A stretch of 64,000 bases of DNA from Calditrichota bacterium. Its GTDB lineage: Bacteria > Zhuqueibacterota > Zhuqueibacteria > Zhuqueibacterales > Geothermadaptataceae. The notes beneath the pieces are model-generated. The model had not been told where the DNA came from, ran no database searches, and saw nothing but the letters and a program-made list of their open reading frames with translations. The position numbers were made by a program, and so were the translations under genes. The stretch covers positions 44,924-108,923 of the forward strand of contig QQUE01000011.1 of assembly GCA_008501765.1 (NCBI GenBank). Reading direction: 5' to 3'. Position 1 is the stretch's first letter. Each line of letters starts with the position of its first letter. Below, piece by piece: positions 1 through 8,708 of the stretch.

Positions 1-845
1 GCTGTCGGATCACCGGTTGTTAAAATTTCGCATTCGCCCATGCTATCGGTAAATTTTGCGGCAAATGTATCGGTATCTGGATCCGGGCTCGAAAGAGCAA
101 AAACACCATTTTGGAACGCAGTAGCCCTGGTTTCACCTTCTGGCAAACCAGCGGTCTGCCGGCCTTTGCTGTTTAAATTTAGCGTAACCGGATGATTAAA
201 GTCATTGTTTTCAATGAGGAAACACAACAATCCCTGATCACCACGGCGGCATGTTTGAAATTGTTCATCATCCATTGGTAAATAACGCATGTTTAACCGG
301 GGAACATCAGGATTTTCCGGCGCTGCTTCAACAAGGCAGACTTCAGTATCGCCAACACCAGTAATTGTACCCTGCCCCTGGGAACCACCGCTAAAAGTAA
401 CAGAATAGGATCCCACAACGGTGCAAATGTAGTTTTGTCCCGGTACGACAGTTCCAGCAGGAATTGTGATAATTCCTGGGCCAGCAAGCGGTTGCGGCCC
501 CGGAACGGTTGGCACAGGAACCGGAATATTTACCGGTCCCACTGTAAATCCTGCCCCGCCACCTGGTGGAGTGCAGTTTAGTGTTAAAGTCAAAGTTGCC
601 GCTGATGGTTGAGCACAATTATTACTGGAAGCATTCCATGAGACGTAAGGCAATAAACCGACTGGAACATTAATCGGGCCTCCGGCCGGTGGGATAAGCA
701 CAACCTGTGGGGCAAATTTTGCCAGATAAATTGTGCGGGCGCAGACTGGAACAAGCGTACCATCACAAGCAGGAGCTTCGGGCATAATTGCAGGAAAACT
801 GAACAAGAAAAATGAGACGAGCAATACGATTTTGATTTTACGCAT
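1..845 (-). CDS. Secreted protein of unknown function (3' end beyond window)
   Basis: An open frame of 281 codons runs from an ATG at 843-845 to the left edge without a stop, so the C-terminus is missing. An AGGAG ribosome site sits about six bases before the ATG. The N-terminus is a typical signal peptide: MRKIK, then a hydrophobic stretch to about residue 20. The mature part has several cysteines and a Pro/Gly/Val-rich segment around residues 95-135 (PVNIPVPVPTVPG), followed by beta-rich sequence. I do not recognise a family. Export to the periplasm or cell surface is inferred from the signal peptide only. It is the first gene of its transcript, divergent from acs. Confidence 0.75.
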   Translation of the reverse strand, partial: MRKIKIVLLVSFFLFSFPAIMPEAPACDGTLVPVCARTIYLAKFAPQVVLIPPAGGPINVPVGLLPYVSWNASSNNCAQPSAATLTLTLNCTPPGGGAGFTVGPVNIPVPVPTVPGPQPLAGPGIITIPAGTVVPGQNYICTVVGSYSVTFSGGSQGQGTITGVGDTEVCLVEAAPENPDVPRLNMRYLPMDDEQFQTCRRGDQGLLCFLIENNDFNHPVTLNLNSKGRQTAGLPEGETRATAFQNGVFALSSPDPDTDTFAAKFTDSMGECEILTTGDPT

Positions 846-938
846 TTGATCTCCTTTGTTAATTTATACTATACTCATTTGAGTAAGGATTTTTGTCAGT
901 CTGTGATAGAAGGATCAAACAAGCGAACACTTATTAAA

Positions 939-1105
939 TAACGTGAGTTCGATATAAGATGAATTGGGACAAAACGAATTAATTATAGGATATAGTCCGA
1001 AGGCGTCCCGCCGAGGATAACGCACGAAACGCTCGGCGAGACGCCTTCGCTCTATTATAATTATGCTTGGTAAAGAATGTTACAGCTTACATCGAACTCA
1101 CGTTA
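939..1105 (+). repeat. Family A palindromic element, copy 1 (167 bp)
   Basis: This copy starts TAACGTGAGTTCGAT and ends with the exact reverse complement ATCGAACTCACGTTA. The inverted ends extend to about 20 bp with one mismatch. The centre holds a strong GC-rich hairpin, GAAGGCGTC with GACGCCTTC and inner GCCGAG with CTCGGC. Three more copies of exactly the same length lie at 15210, 51302 and 55545, all in this orientation. It has no coding capacity, so it is MITE-like or a structured RNA. Here it lies between a divergent gene pair. Confidence 0.9.
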
Positions 1106-1120
1106 ATTAGTGCAATTTCC

Positions 1121-1139
1121 TGATGTCGAACTCACGTTT
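1121..1139. repeat. Extra isolated end of a family A element
   Basis: The sequence TCGAACTCACGTTTA repeats the right-hand end of the 167-bp element, 15 bp beyond copy 1. With its flank (AATAAG) it also mirrors the left flank of copy 1 (CTTATTAAA before ACGTGAGTTCGA). It looks like a relic of a second insertion or a nested excision. Confidence 0.6.
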
Positions 1140-1459
1140 AATAAGTAAAAAAGAAATGAAATAGCGTTATGGGTTCCGGGGATTTTCAAATTATAACAAT
1201 ATTTTTAAGAACAAATTCCGCTTTTGCCCGAGTATTTTTACAAAATTCAAACTTAGCCAAGCGAATTAATACTATATTTTGACCTTTAAATTATTAATAA
1301 CTAAAATTAATATTATTAATTATAAAAACAAAGAAATTATCCTTTCTGATCAAAATTTCAGTTAAACTAAATTTTCAAAGGCACAATTTGCACAGCATCC
1401 TTTTGCATGATTGAATTAATTTTTCAAGAATCGTACTCTTATTTTTCCATTTATTTTTT

Positions 1460-1488
1460 TTGTGTTTCTCTTCATAATACATTATATT
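1460..1488 (+). promoter_or_regulatory. Candidate sigma70-type promoter for acs
   Basis: A TTGTGT box at 1460-1465 is followed after 17 bp by TATATT at 1483-1488. This would give a 5' leader of roughly 115 bases before the acs ATG. The surrounding DNA is very AT-rich, so chance matches are likely. No operator like the FadR site at 8647 is seen here. Confidence 0.35.
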
Positions 1489-1610
1489 TTTCACCGATAT
1501 TGATTTCAGGGCTGTACATTAGAAATACATTTTTTCATCAATCATAGCATTTCCCCTACTTCATTGAAATTAACTACCATTTATCAATATTAAGTTTTGG
1601 AGGATGTAAA

Positions 1611-3548
1611 ATGGCTGAAGCAAAAACCTTCCCCCCCTCTGCCGCACTTGCTCAAACAGCGCACATTGGCTCACTGGATGAATATAAATCGCGCTACGCA
1701 GAATCAATTGCAGATCCGGATGCCTTCTGGGCGAAGGAGGCCGAACGCTTGCATTGGTTTAAGAAATGGGACAAGGTCAGTGAATTTGATTTTGTAAACG
1801 GTGAAATCAAATGGTTTTCCGGTGGGAAGCTCAATGTCAGCTACAATTGTCTCGACCGCCACGTTAATGATGGCCGCGGCGATGACACAGCCCTGATTTG
1901 GGAAGGTAACGATCCGGACGAGGCCGCTTCTTTTACGTACTCCGAACTGCTCGGCGAAGTGCAAAAATTTGCCAATGTCCTGAAATCATTGGGTGTAAAA
2001 AAAGGCGACCGCGTTTGCATGTACATGCAAATGATCTCGCAACTTCCGGTGGCCATGCTCGCCTGCGCCCGTATTGGCGCTGTTCACTCGATCGTTTTTG
2101 GCGCTTTCAGTGCCGAATCCCTGCGTGACCGCATTAATGATTCAGCTTGCAAAATCCTGATCACCCAGGATTCGGGAGTCCGTGGGACAAAACATGATAT
2201 CCCGATGAAAATTAATGCTGACGAAGCTGTTAGCCAGTGTCCTTCAATCGAAAAAGTTGTTGTTGTGCGCAGGACCGGGCTGGAAGTAGCCATGCAACCG
2301 GGCCGGGATCATTACTGGCATGATCTCATGGCCACCGCTGAACCTTTTTGTGCGGCAGCCGAACTGGATGCCGATGACCCGCTTTTTATTCTCTACACCT
2401 CCGGTTCGACCGGCAAACCAAAAGGTGTTTTGCACACAACGGCTGGATATTTGTTATATACAGCCATGACCCACGAGCTTATTTTCGACTACAAACCCGG
2501 TGATATTTACTGGTGTACCGCCGATATTGGCTGGATTACCGGCCATTCTTACATCGTGTACGGCCCGATGGCAAATCGAGCCATAACAATGATGTATGAG
2601 GGTGTGCCAAACTACCCGGACTATGGCCGTTTCTGGCAGATTGTCGAAAAACACAAAGTAACGCAATTTTACACCGCGCCCACCGCCATTCGCGCATTGA
2701 TGAAAGAAGGCGACAAGTGGCCGAATGCCCACGATTTATCGTCAATTCGCATTCTCGGAACAGTCGGTGAACCCATCAAAGAACCGGAGTGGATGTGGTA
2801 CCATAAAGTTATTGGTGAAGAACGATGCCCGATCGTCGACACCTGGTGGCAGACGGAAACCGGTGGTGTTTTGATTACTCCACTACCAGGCGCTACACCA
2901 ACAAAACCCGGCTCAGCAACGCTGCCCTTTTTTGGTATTGAACCTGTATTGATGGACGAAAAGGGAAACGAAATTGCAGGCCCTGCCGCAGGGTACCTCG
3001 CAATTAAAAAAGCCTGGCCCGCCATAATGCGAACAGTTTATGGCGATCACGACCGATTCCTCCAGACGTATTTTTCCCGGTTTCCGGGGTATTATTTTAC
3101 CGGCGATGGCGCCAAGCGGGACGAAAATGGCTACTACTGGATTACCGGCCGGGTCGACGACGTGCTCAACGTTTCCGGCCACAGAATCGGGACAGCCGAA
3201 GTTGAGGGGGCCATCGGCCAGGCAGCGGGTGTTGCCGAGGCGGCGGTTGTCGGGTTTCCCCACGATATTAAAGGAGAAGCCATTTATGCTTACGTTACGC
3301 CCATGAGTGACGTTGAGCCGGACGAAGAAATGACAAAAAACATTTTGGCGGCGGTCAGCAAACATATTGGGCCACACGCGAAACCGGAAAAAATTCAATA
3401 CACAGCTGCCCTGCCCAAAACCCGGTCTGGCAAAATTATGCGCCGTATTTTACGCAAAATTGCCTCGGGCGATCTGGAAAATGTCGGTGATATTTCGACA
3501 CTTGCCGATCCGACCGTCGTTGAAGATCTGATGAAAAACAAGCTTTAA
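1611..3548 (+). CDS. acs: Acetyl-CoA synthetase (AMP-forming)
   Basis: Activates acetate to acetyl-CoA through acetyl-AMP in the cytoplasm. The 645 residues match the usual length. Visible motifs are the phosphate-binding loop YTSGSTGKPKG at 262-272, WWQTETGG at 412-419, the hinge region YYFTGDG followed by ITGRVDDVLNVSGHRIG near 494-527, and the C-terminal PKTRSGKIMRR. In the last motif Lys608 corresponds to the lysine acetylated in enterobacterial Acs. The start is supported by GGAGG shortly before the ATG. The gene stands alone between the secreted protein and the TraB gene. With the beta-oxidation genes at 8.7-19.6 kb it fits a cell using short and long fatty acids. Identification is secure. 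Confidence 0.97.
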   Translation: MAEAKTFPPSAALAQTAHIGSLDEYKSRYAESIADPDAFWAKEAERLHWFKKWDKVSEFDFVNGEIKWFSGGKLNVSYNCLDRHVNDGRGDDTALIWEGNDPDEAASFTYSELLGEVQKFANVLKSLGVKKGDRVCMYMQMISQLPVAMLACARIGAVHSIVFGAFSAESLRDRINDSACKILITQDSGVRGTKHDIPMKINADEAVSQCPSIEKVVVVRRTGLEVAMQPGRDHYWHDLMATAEPFCAAAELDADDPLFILYTSGSTGKPKGVLHTTAGYLLYTAMTHELIFDYKPGDIYWCTADIGWITGHSYIVYGPMANRAITMMYEGVPNYPDYGRFWQIVEKHKVTQFYTAPTAIRALMKEGDKWPNAHDLSSIRILGTVGEPIKEPEWMWYHKVIGEERCPIVDTWWQTETGGVLITPLPGATPTKPGSATLPFFGIEPVLMDEKGNEIAGPAAGYLAIKKAWPAIMRTVYGDHDRFLQTYFSRFPGYYFTGDGAKRDENGYYWITGRVDDVLNVSGHRIGTAEVEGAIGQAAGVAEAAVVGFPHDIKGEAIYAYVTPMSDVEPDEEMTKNILAAVSKHIGPHAKPEKIQYTAALPKTRSGKIMRRILRKIASGDLENVGDISTLADPTVVEDLMKNKL

Positions 3549-3598
3549 ATTTTGTAAATGGGTGGTACACTGTTTTGTATAAGTATTGTCCGATTCTT

Positions 3599-3768
3599 GT
3601 CATTCCGGTCGCCTTCTTTTTCGGCGTACCGGAATCTCCATGAGCCTACCACTCTATGAGATTCCGGGATTCAATAAAAACATCAAACTCGAGCTGAAAG
3701 CCGGCGAAGTAATTGCGATTTTAGCAACCACGAAGTAAAACACTTTTTGTTCTACGAAGTAAGATGAC
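3599..3768. other. Intergenic stretch with REP-like hairpin and coding remnant
   Basis: After acs, a hairpin GTCATTCCGGTCGCC / GGCGTACCGGAATC (about 3599-3635) resembles the outer end of the family C repeats at 8371, 37652 and 42531. It is followed by the small frame at 3640-3738 and then AAGATGAC near 3761-3768, the typical right end of that family. The stretch may be a family C element carrying a fragment of foreign coding DNA. Confidence 0.35.
3640..3738 (+). pseudogene. Possible C-terminal remnant of a lost gene
   Basis: A 32-codon frame from ATG to TAA reads like the end of a real protein (IKLELKAGEVIAILATTK), with alternating hydrophobic beta-strand pattern. There is no upstream continuation and no ribosome site. 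I cannot name the parent family. It may be a relic of a deleted gene or noise. Confidence 0.25.
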
Positions 3769-4001
3769 ATCCTGAATTCGTATAATTAGACAATACCTTT
3801 ACAATTCGCTACAACAATTTGTTGCCACTCTTTTTACTTCTCTACGGAAGAGATTTCAAAAATCACTTCCTATTTTAGTTTCCTTTGACAATTTTCTATT
3901 AATATTCGAATGAGTGACCGATTCTTAAACAGTGATTTTATTTCAACCTACCGGAGCAAAACCACTTGCGGGTGAGTTGTATTTTCAAAATGGAGATTTT
4001 G

Positions 4002-4895
4002 ATGTTCAGAATTAACAGAAAAACAATACTCTTTTTTATGATAGCATGTTGGTTCCTAATCATCGGTTCAACTCAGATTTTAGCTGGTCCCGGTTCCCAA
4101 ACTTTATGGAAAATCTCAAAAGATGGCAATTTTTCCTATATTCTCGGTTCTGTGCATTTCTTAAAAAAAGAGAACTATCCCCTGCCGCAAAAAATTTATG
4201 CTGCCTTCGATGAATGCGATGCGCTGGTTTTGGAGGCTGACCTTGATAGTCTGAAAATGCCAGAGACAGCTTCAAAAATGATGCACATTAGTATGCTGCC
4301 GGACAATCGATTATTCAAGGATGTCGTATCGCAGGAAACTTTTGAACAAGTATCCAGCCATCTCGCCGGACTCGGATTAAATATTCAGCTCATGCCGCGG
4401 AGTAAACCCTGGTTTCTGGCATTGACAATCACCGCTTTAGAGGCGCAAAAAATGGGGATGGACGCCACCCTTGGTTTAGACAATCATTTTGCGCAAAAGG
4501 CAAATGAGAAAGAATACCCGATTCTCGGCCTGGAAACGATAGCATTTCAAATGGGATTGTTTGACAATTTGCCCATCAAAACCCAAATTTCTTTTCTGCT
4601 CAAAACTTTAGATGATGCAAAAGATGCTGAAGTGACGATGGGAAAAATGCTTGCTGCCTGGGAAAATGGCGAAGAGGGAAAACTTCAGGAATTGCTCTCC
4701 GGTGGCTTTGAAGGATTTCCAGAACTCTATAATAAACTTTTGATAGCGCGCAATGAAAACTGGGTCCCGCAAATCGAGAAATTAATTTTGAGCGACAAAA
4801 AATATTTTATCGTTGTCGGGGCCGGGCATTTGGTGGGGAAAAAAGGAGTAATTGAACTACTGAAGAAACGCGGATATTCCATCAAACGGATTTAA
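4002..4895 (+). CDS. TraB/GumN family exported protein
   Basis: This 297-residue protein has an N-terminal signal or anchor (hydrophobic residues 8-28). The TraB/GumN signature follows: GSVHF at 49-53 near the start of the mature domain and GAGHLVGKKGV in the last 25 residues. These conserved His/Gly motifs define a family related to erythromycin-esterase/TIKI-type metalloproteases, whose bacterial members are mostly uncharacterised. The start was set at the ATG at 4002, with GGAG six bases upstream, rather than the TTG 36 bases earlier, which has no ribosome site. It is monocistronic, and function in the envelope is inferred. Confidence 0.85.
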   Translation: MFRINRKTILFFMIACWFLIIGSTQILAGPGSQTLWKISKDGNFSYILGSVHFLKKENYPLPQKIYAAFDECDALVLEADLDSLKMPETASKMMHISMLPDNRLFKDVVSQETFEQVSSHLAGLGLNIQLMPRSKPWFLALTITALEAQKMGMDATLGLDNHFAQKANEKEYPILGLETIAFQMGLFDNLPIKTQISFLLKTLDDAKDAEVTMGKMLAAWENGEEGKLQELLSGGFEGFPELYNKLLIARNENWVPQIEKLILSDKKYFIVVGAGHLVGKKGVIELLKKRGYSIKRI

Positions 4896-4981
4896 CTGAA
4901 TTTATCTTTTGGTGATTCTCCAATAGTCGAATTGCTTATTGGAAATGCTGCGACATCCAATTTGATGTGAATTTCATAGAC

Positions 4982-5014
4982 AAAAAAAGGGCTGAAATAA
5001 AAATATCAGCCCTT
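4982..5014 (-). terminator. Rho-independent terminator of the esterase operon
   Basis: A 9-bp stem AAGGGCTGA (4987-4995) / TCAGCCCTT (5006-5014) is followed on the minus strand by a run of seven T. It lies just after the stop at 5045. The plus-strand side has only a weak U tract. Confidence 0.85.
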
Positions 5015-5044
5015 AAAATTTAAATATTTACGAATATTTTTTCA

Positions 5045-6478
5045 TTAGAAAATGGCTTTTACCTGCTCCGCAGCTTCCACCGAAATTGTAGATATACGCT
5101 TGCCAACATATTGTCCTGCATAGTAGGAAACATCTACAGGTTCAATGGCCAAATCTAACATTCCATTAATTGTCTGGATAAAAAGATTGGCGATAATTGC
5201 ATATCCCGCGTCATTTGGATGCACGCCATCGAGGCTGAAAGCTGTGTTCACCGGATCGAGCAGCACAAATTTTCCGCTCATGCCATCAATTCCGCTCGAA
5301 TTCAATGTGCCTAATGCAGTATTCATATCCACGACCGGCGCTTGAAATTGCTGTGCCAGAGTCGCAATTGCTGCGTTAAATCCATCAACGGCTGCTTTTA
5401 TTGCCACACCCTCATCCGCTGTAAGTGTAACCGCGCCTGGCAGTGGTTGACCAGTTGGGTTCAAACCATTGGCAATCATTCCTGACTGAATTGCTGATGC
5501 ACTCAATTCTGGAAATCCCATGGCGACAAGTGCGGCTGAATCAGGTACACCGACGCCAGCTTCGTACATTGCCAAACCTGGAAGAGTGATATGCTCAACA
5601 CCTGTTTCTTCTGTAACCAAAGGGATAAAAAGTTCTGCCGTTGGGAGTGGGTTGAAGTCTACCGGCACAACCTGGTTCACGCCATTAACAACTGCTATTG
5701 TCGAAACGACAGGTACACCCATCACCGGATGAACAACGCCATCAAGTGCATTGATAAAAGGAATATCAGTCACATAAGGAATATTGGCCAAAATCAGCGC
5801 CGCATGTGTTTTGGTTCTAATTTCGGTCAGCAATGTTGTATAATCCGCTGTGAAGGCGGCGATATCGGTTAATCTTGTCAAATCACCACCGGCCGTTGCG
5901 GCTGCCAATGCGTCGTTATTGCCGATCCACAAAATAATGAGAGTTGGATTTAACAAAATGGCTTGCTGCAATTGCGTGGTATTGCCAAAATTGGGATTGC
6001 GCAAAATCATATCAAAAAAGGAATTTCCATTGGAATTGGCTGAACTGGTTGCTGTAAGGACATTATTCAACGTTGCTCCAGGCACACCGAGATTGTCGTA
6101 TGGTCTGGAAAGTAGTGCGTTTTTGAGAAGAGCCAATGGATTCGCAACTGGTTCAGTAACCAATTCACCATTTACAAATTGCAGCGGGGATTGCCCGGGA
6201 GTACTGCCAATTCCCGGTTCAGCGATCAATGGTTGCTGAAAATCAGACTTACCGAGCTGCTGTGCAATCAGGTTGGGGAAACTATTCACTTGCGCTGTTT
6301 CAACCATTCCTGCAGATTGAAATCCGGCGGTTAAACTATTGCCAATGGCCACAAACTTGCTGGTTGCCAATTGGCCTTGCGTGGCATTGAGTTCTGGCTG
6401 GTCAGGAGTTGATACATCGCAGCCGGAATATATGATTACGCTCGAGAGTAGAAGAGCGATGAGTAAAATTCTTTTCAT
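5045..6478 (-). CDS. SGNH/GDSL-type esterase lipoprotein
   Basis: A 477-residue lipoprotein with lipobox YSGC and lipidated Cys20. Three SGNH hydrolase blocks are visible: block I AIGNSLTAGF with nucleophile Ser48 (GNSL in place of GDSL), block III WIGNND at 184-189, and block V LDGVHPND with Asp417 and His420. The expected role is ester hydrolysis at the outer membrane, with fatty-acyl esters as likely substrates. It follows the FadL-type channel gene by about 50 bp on the same strand, and a terminator follows its stop. The pair therefore probably forms an operon that releases and imports fatty acids. The substrate is not shown by the sequence. Confidence 0.88.
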   Translation of the reverse strand: MKRILLIALLLSSVIIYSGCDVSTPDQPELNATQGQLATSKFVAIGNSLTAGFQSAGMVETAQVNSFPNLIAQQLGKSDFQQPLIAEPGIGSTPGQSPLQFVNGELVTEPVANPLALLKNALLSRPYDNLGVPGATLNNVLTATSSANSNGNSFFDMILRNPNFGNTTQLQQAILLNPTLIILWIGNNDALAAATAGGDLTRLTDIAAFTADYTTLLTEIRTKTHAALILANIPYVTDIPFINALDGVVHPVMGVPVVSTIAVVNGVNQVVPVDFNPLPTAELFIPLVTEETGVEHITLPGLAMYEAGVGVPDSAALVAMGFPELSASAIQSGMIANGLNPTGQPLPGAVTLTADEGVAIKAAVDGFNAAIATLAQQFQAPVVDMNTALGTLNSSGIDGMSGKFVLLDPVNTAFSLDGVHPNDAGYAIIANLFIQTINGMLDLAIEPVDVSYYAGQYVGKRISTISVEAAEQVKAIF

Positions 6479-6528
6479 ATTTATCTCCGTTTATAGTGTA
6501 GTCAAATTGAATTTCATGCACATTTAAA

Positions 6529-7824
6529 TTAGAAATTCATACCGAAACTTGCCCAAAGAAGACTGGCATTGGAATTATAGGTTCCATTAAAACCATTGTG
6601 GTTTTGGCCTTCGCCATCTTCAACTGTGCTGCGGTCGCCAATATTGACAAACATATAACCAGCATCGAAGATATATTTCCCGGTTGTGTAACCGAATCCT
6701 ATGCTAAAATCATGGCGGTCATCATCTGGTAATAAAGGGCTGACCGATTCGATAGGCTGCGGTGTTTTGTCAAAAATGTAGCCGGCACGCAAGTCCAACT
6801 GTTCATTGATAGCATATTCACCACCAACGCGGAACTGCCAGGCGTTTGCATAATCAAACGGAATTGTCTGATTAAGAGCATCATTATCAAAATCGAGGGT
6901 TAATTCATCAAATACAGACCATTTAAACCACATGTAATCAGCTTCCACACCCAATTTATCAGTTAACTGGTAGTGTGCACCAACGGAGAGAAATGCTGGA
7001 AAATCAAGAGCTGTGTTTACTTTTTGATCTGCTAATACAGCTGCCGCAACAGCTGAAGCCTGCGGGACGGTAAGGCCGTCGAAGATTGTGAATTCTGCAT
7101 CGCCTTCATTAAATTTGTTTTCAATTGTGTGGCGATACATAAACCCAAGAGATAATTTATTGGCTCGATATTGAGCAGAAAGATTAAAGCCGATAGCCAA
7201 ATCGGAAGTACCGGTCATGGTTATTTCACCGACATCATAGCCTGGAGAACCTTCGCTGTCGAACAAATAGACATTGCGGGTCAGTTCAATCTTTGCGATA
7301 ACGACATCGGCTCCAACACCAATGCTGAAATTCGGGGTAATTTTGTAAGCGACAACGGGGGAAATATAAAATGACTCAACCAGAGCATTTTTTGAAATTC
7401 CTCTGCCCGGGAAATCGTCTTCCCATTCAAGCCCGAGGCCAAACGGATTGGTTATGCTGAGCCCGGCACCTAAGTTTTCATTAAACTTATGAGCATAATG
7501 TATCCCGATTGGCGTAAAAACATTTGCTACAGATTCATGCACGGTGTCATCAAAAATTGGAGAAGCACCAACGAAATTGCCTCTGGGAAAAATGAGTGTA
7601 ACTCCACCGTAGAATTGGCTGTTTTCCAAGAAAGCTATGCCTGCAGGATTGTAAAAAACTGTTGAAGCATCAGCCGATTGCGCTACGATAGCGCCTGCGA
7701 GAGCTGAAGCTCGCCCACCAAATTCATACAGGTTAAACCCACCTGCTCGTGCACTGTTATTATGCACTAATAAACCTGCGACAAGCATTGTTCCGACAAA
7801 CAACCCTTTGAGATTGTTTTTCAT
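6529..7824 (-). CDS. OmpP1/FadL-family outer-membrane channel
   Basis: A 431-residue protein with a signal peptide ending at ARA (residue 27). The typical FadL N-terminus follows: GGFNLYEFGGRASALAGA and the FYNPAG motif. The rest alternates aromatic beta strands and ends in Phe (SFGMNF), as expected of an outer-membrane barrel. FadL proteins take up long-chain fatty acids or other hydrophobic compounds. The ATG at 7824 was chosen because GGAGG lies six bases before it; the TTG 18 bases upstream precedes that site. First gene of the operon with the SGNH esterase; its substrate is inferred from the neighbouring beta-oxidation genes. Confidence 0.9.
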   Translation of the reverse strand: MKNNLKGLFVGTMLVAGLLVHNNSARAGGFNLYEFGGRASALAGAIVAQSADASTVFYNPAGIAFLENSQFYGGVTLIFPRGNFVGASPIFDDTVHESVANVFTPIGIHYAHKFNENLGAGLSITNPFGLGLEWEDDFPGRGISKNALVESFYISPVVAYKITPNFSIGVGADVVIAKIELTRNVYLFDSEGSPGYDVGEITMTGTSDLAIGFNLSAQYRANKLSLGFMYRHTIENKFNEGDAEFTIFDGLTVPQASAVAAAVLADQKVNTALDFPAFLSVGAHYQLTDKLGVEADYMWFKWSVFDELTLDFDNDALNQTIPFDYANAWQFRVGGEYAINEQLDLRAGYIFDKTPQPIESVSPLLPDDDRHDFSIGFGYTTGKYIFDAGYMFVNIGDRSTVEDGEGQNHNGFNGTYNSNASLLWASFGMNF

Positions 7825-7863
7825 AAAACCCTCCGGTTTCAATGAGTAGTGAATAATTCAGAC

Positions 7864-7895
7864 AGTTTCTCGCAAAAGCAAGAGGGTGAGAAACT
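7864..7895 (-). promoter_or_regulatory. Hairpin in the fadL leader
   Basis: A perfect 8-bp inverted repeat AGTTTCTC / GAGAAACT with a 16-base loop lies 40-70 bases before the fadL start. It would form in the 5' leader. No U tract follows, so it is not an obvious terminator. Function unknown. Confidence 0.3.
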
Positions 7896-8370
7896 ACCAC
7901 CTACTGACTATATATAATTAAATTATATACCGAAAAAGAACAATGTATTACTGAAACTACTTAAGCGGACATTAAAATAAAAAATAATAATTTTGTTATT
8001 AATCATCGCAATTGAATTTTAACGTACTGTAAAATCCATTAATTGTCAACAAATAAAAATCAAACTTTCCGGGATTGTGGGCAGCCGAAAATAGATTATA
8101 AATAATATTTATCACTGCGAAACAAGATTTATATTAATATTTTTCATATGATTGGATTCTATGTTTCGCCCTTTTTCACAAAATGGTTTCTGATTTTCAA
8201 ATATCAAAAAAAAATATTCGACGCAAATCTAAAATTTTGATTTGCCATAGCGCCATTCTTTAAATTTCATTCGATGGAAATACTCCAATCGATGCAACTT
8301 CTGTCTATTATTTATGATTTAACTCGTTGTGAATAATTGACTTTAACTACCTTTTTCGTCTCCTCGACCT

Positions 8371-8468
8371 GTCATTCCCGCAAGCATTTAGCGGGAATCC
8401 ATAATTGTACATGCACTGGATCCCCGATAAAAGCATTCGGAGCCGTAGGCCGGCGTCAGCAAGATGAC
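8371..8468 (+). repeat. Family C repeat, copy 1 (GTCAT...ATGAC)
   Basis: A 98-bp element bounded by GTCATTCCCG and AGATGAC. It contains the hairpin CATTCCCGC / GCGGGAATC and a module GGAGCCGTAGGCCGGCGTC. The reverse complement of that module recurs, with two changes, in the copy at 37652. This is typical of REP/BIME-like dispersed repeats. The surrounding 7825-8615 region otherwise holds only AT-rich DNA. Confidence 0.75.
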
Positions 8469-8615
8469 AAAATTTGGAAATTTTAAGTAGATTTCTTTAA
8501 TTTTGCACAACAGTTAAGATTTATTATTTTTATCTAAATTGTTACTTATTAAATCTTTAGAAATAAATAGAGAAATTTTAGATATGATCTTGACCAAGAT
8601 TTAAATATTCAAACC

Positions 8616-8643
8616 TTGACCTTTACGATTTCTCTACTATATT
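8616..8643 (+). promoter_or_regulatory. Promoter of the TetR/FadR-type regulator
   Basis: TTGACC at 8616-8621 and TATATT at 8638-8643 are separated by 16 bp. The predicted start of transcription, about 8650, falls inside the palindromic operator at 8647-8664. This fits autorepression. Confidence 0.65.
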
Positions 8644-8646
8644 TAT

Positions 8647-8664
8647 TGAATGAACAGTCATTCA
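8647..8664. promoter_or_regulatory. FadR(TetR)-type operator
   Basis: The perfect palindrome TGAATGA-ACAG-TCATTCA closely resembles the binding site known for the TetR-type FadR of Bacillus (TGAATGA, four bases, TCATTCA), which is released by long-chain acyl-CoA. It lies directly downstream of a -10 box and 45 bp before the regulator gene. No second full copy was found by eye upstream of acs, the thiolase, etfB or the FadL gene. Confidence 0.75.
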
Positions 8665-8708
8665 TTTTGCCAAATTTTCATTTTTCACTCCAACAACGAA
8701 CCGAAGGT

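Noticed and set aside
2913..3398. Long open frame of 161 codons antisense to acs
   Set aside because: It lies wholly inside the well-conserved acs gene, has no ribosome site and no recognisable protein features.
8616..8708. N-terminal extension of the TetR regulator starting at 8616
   Set aside because: It would be translated from the promoter and operator region; the ATG at 8709 gives a normal TetR N-terminus.
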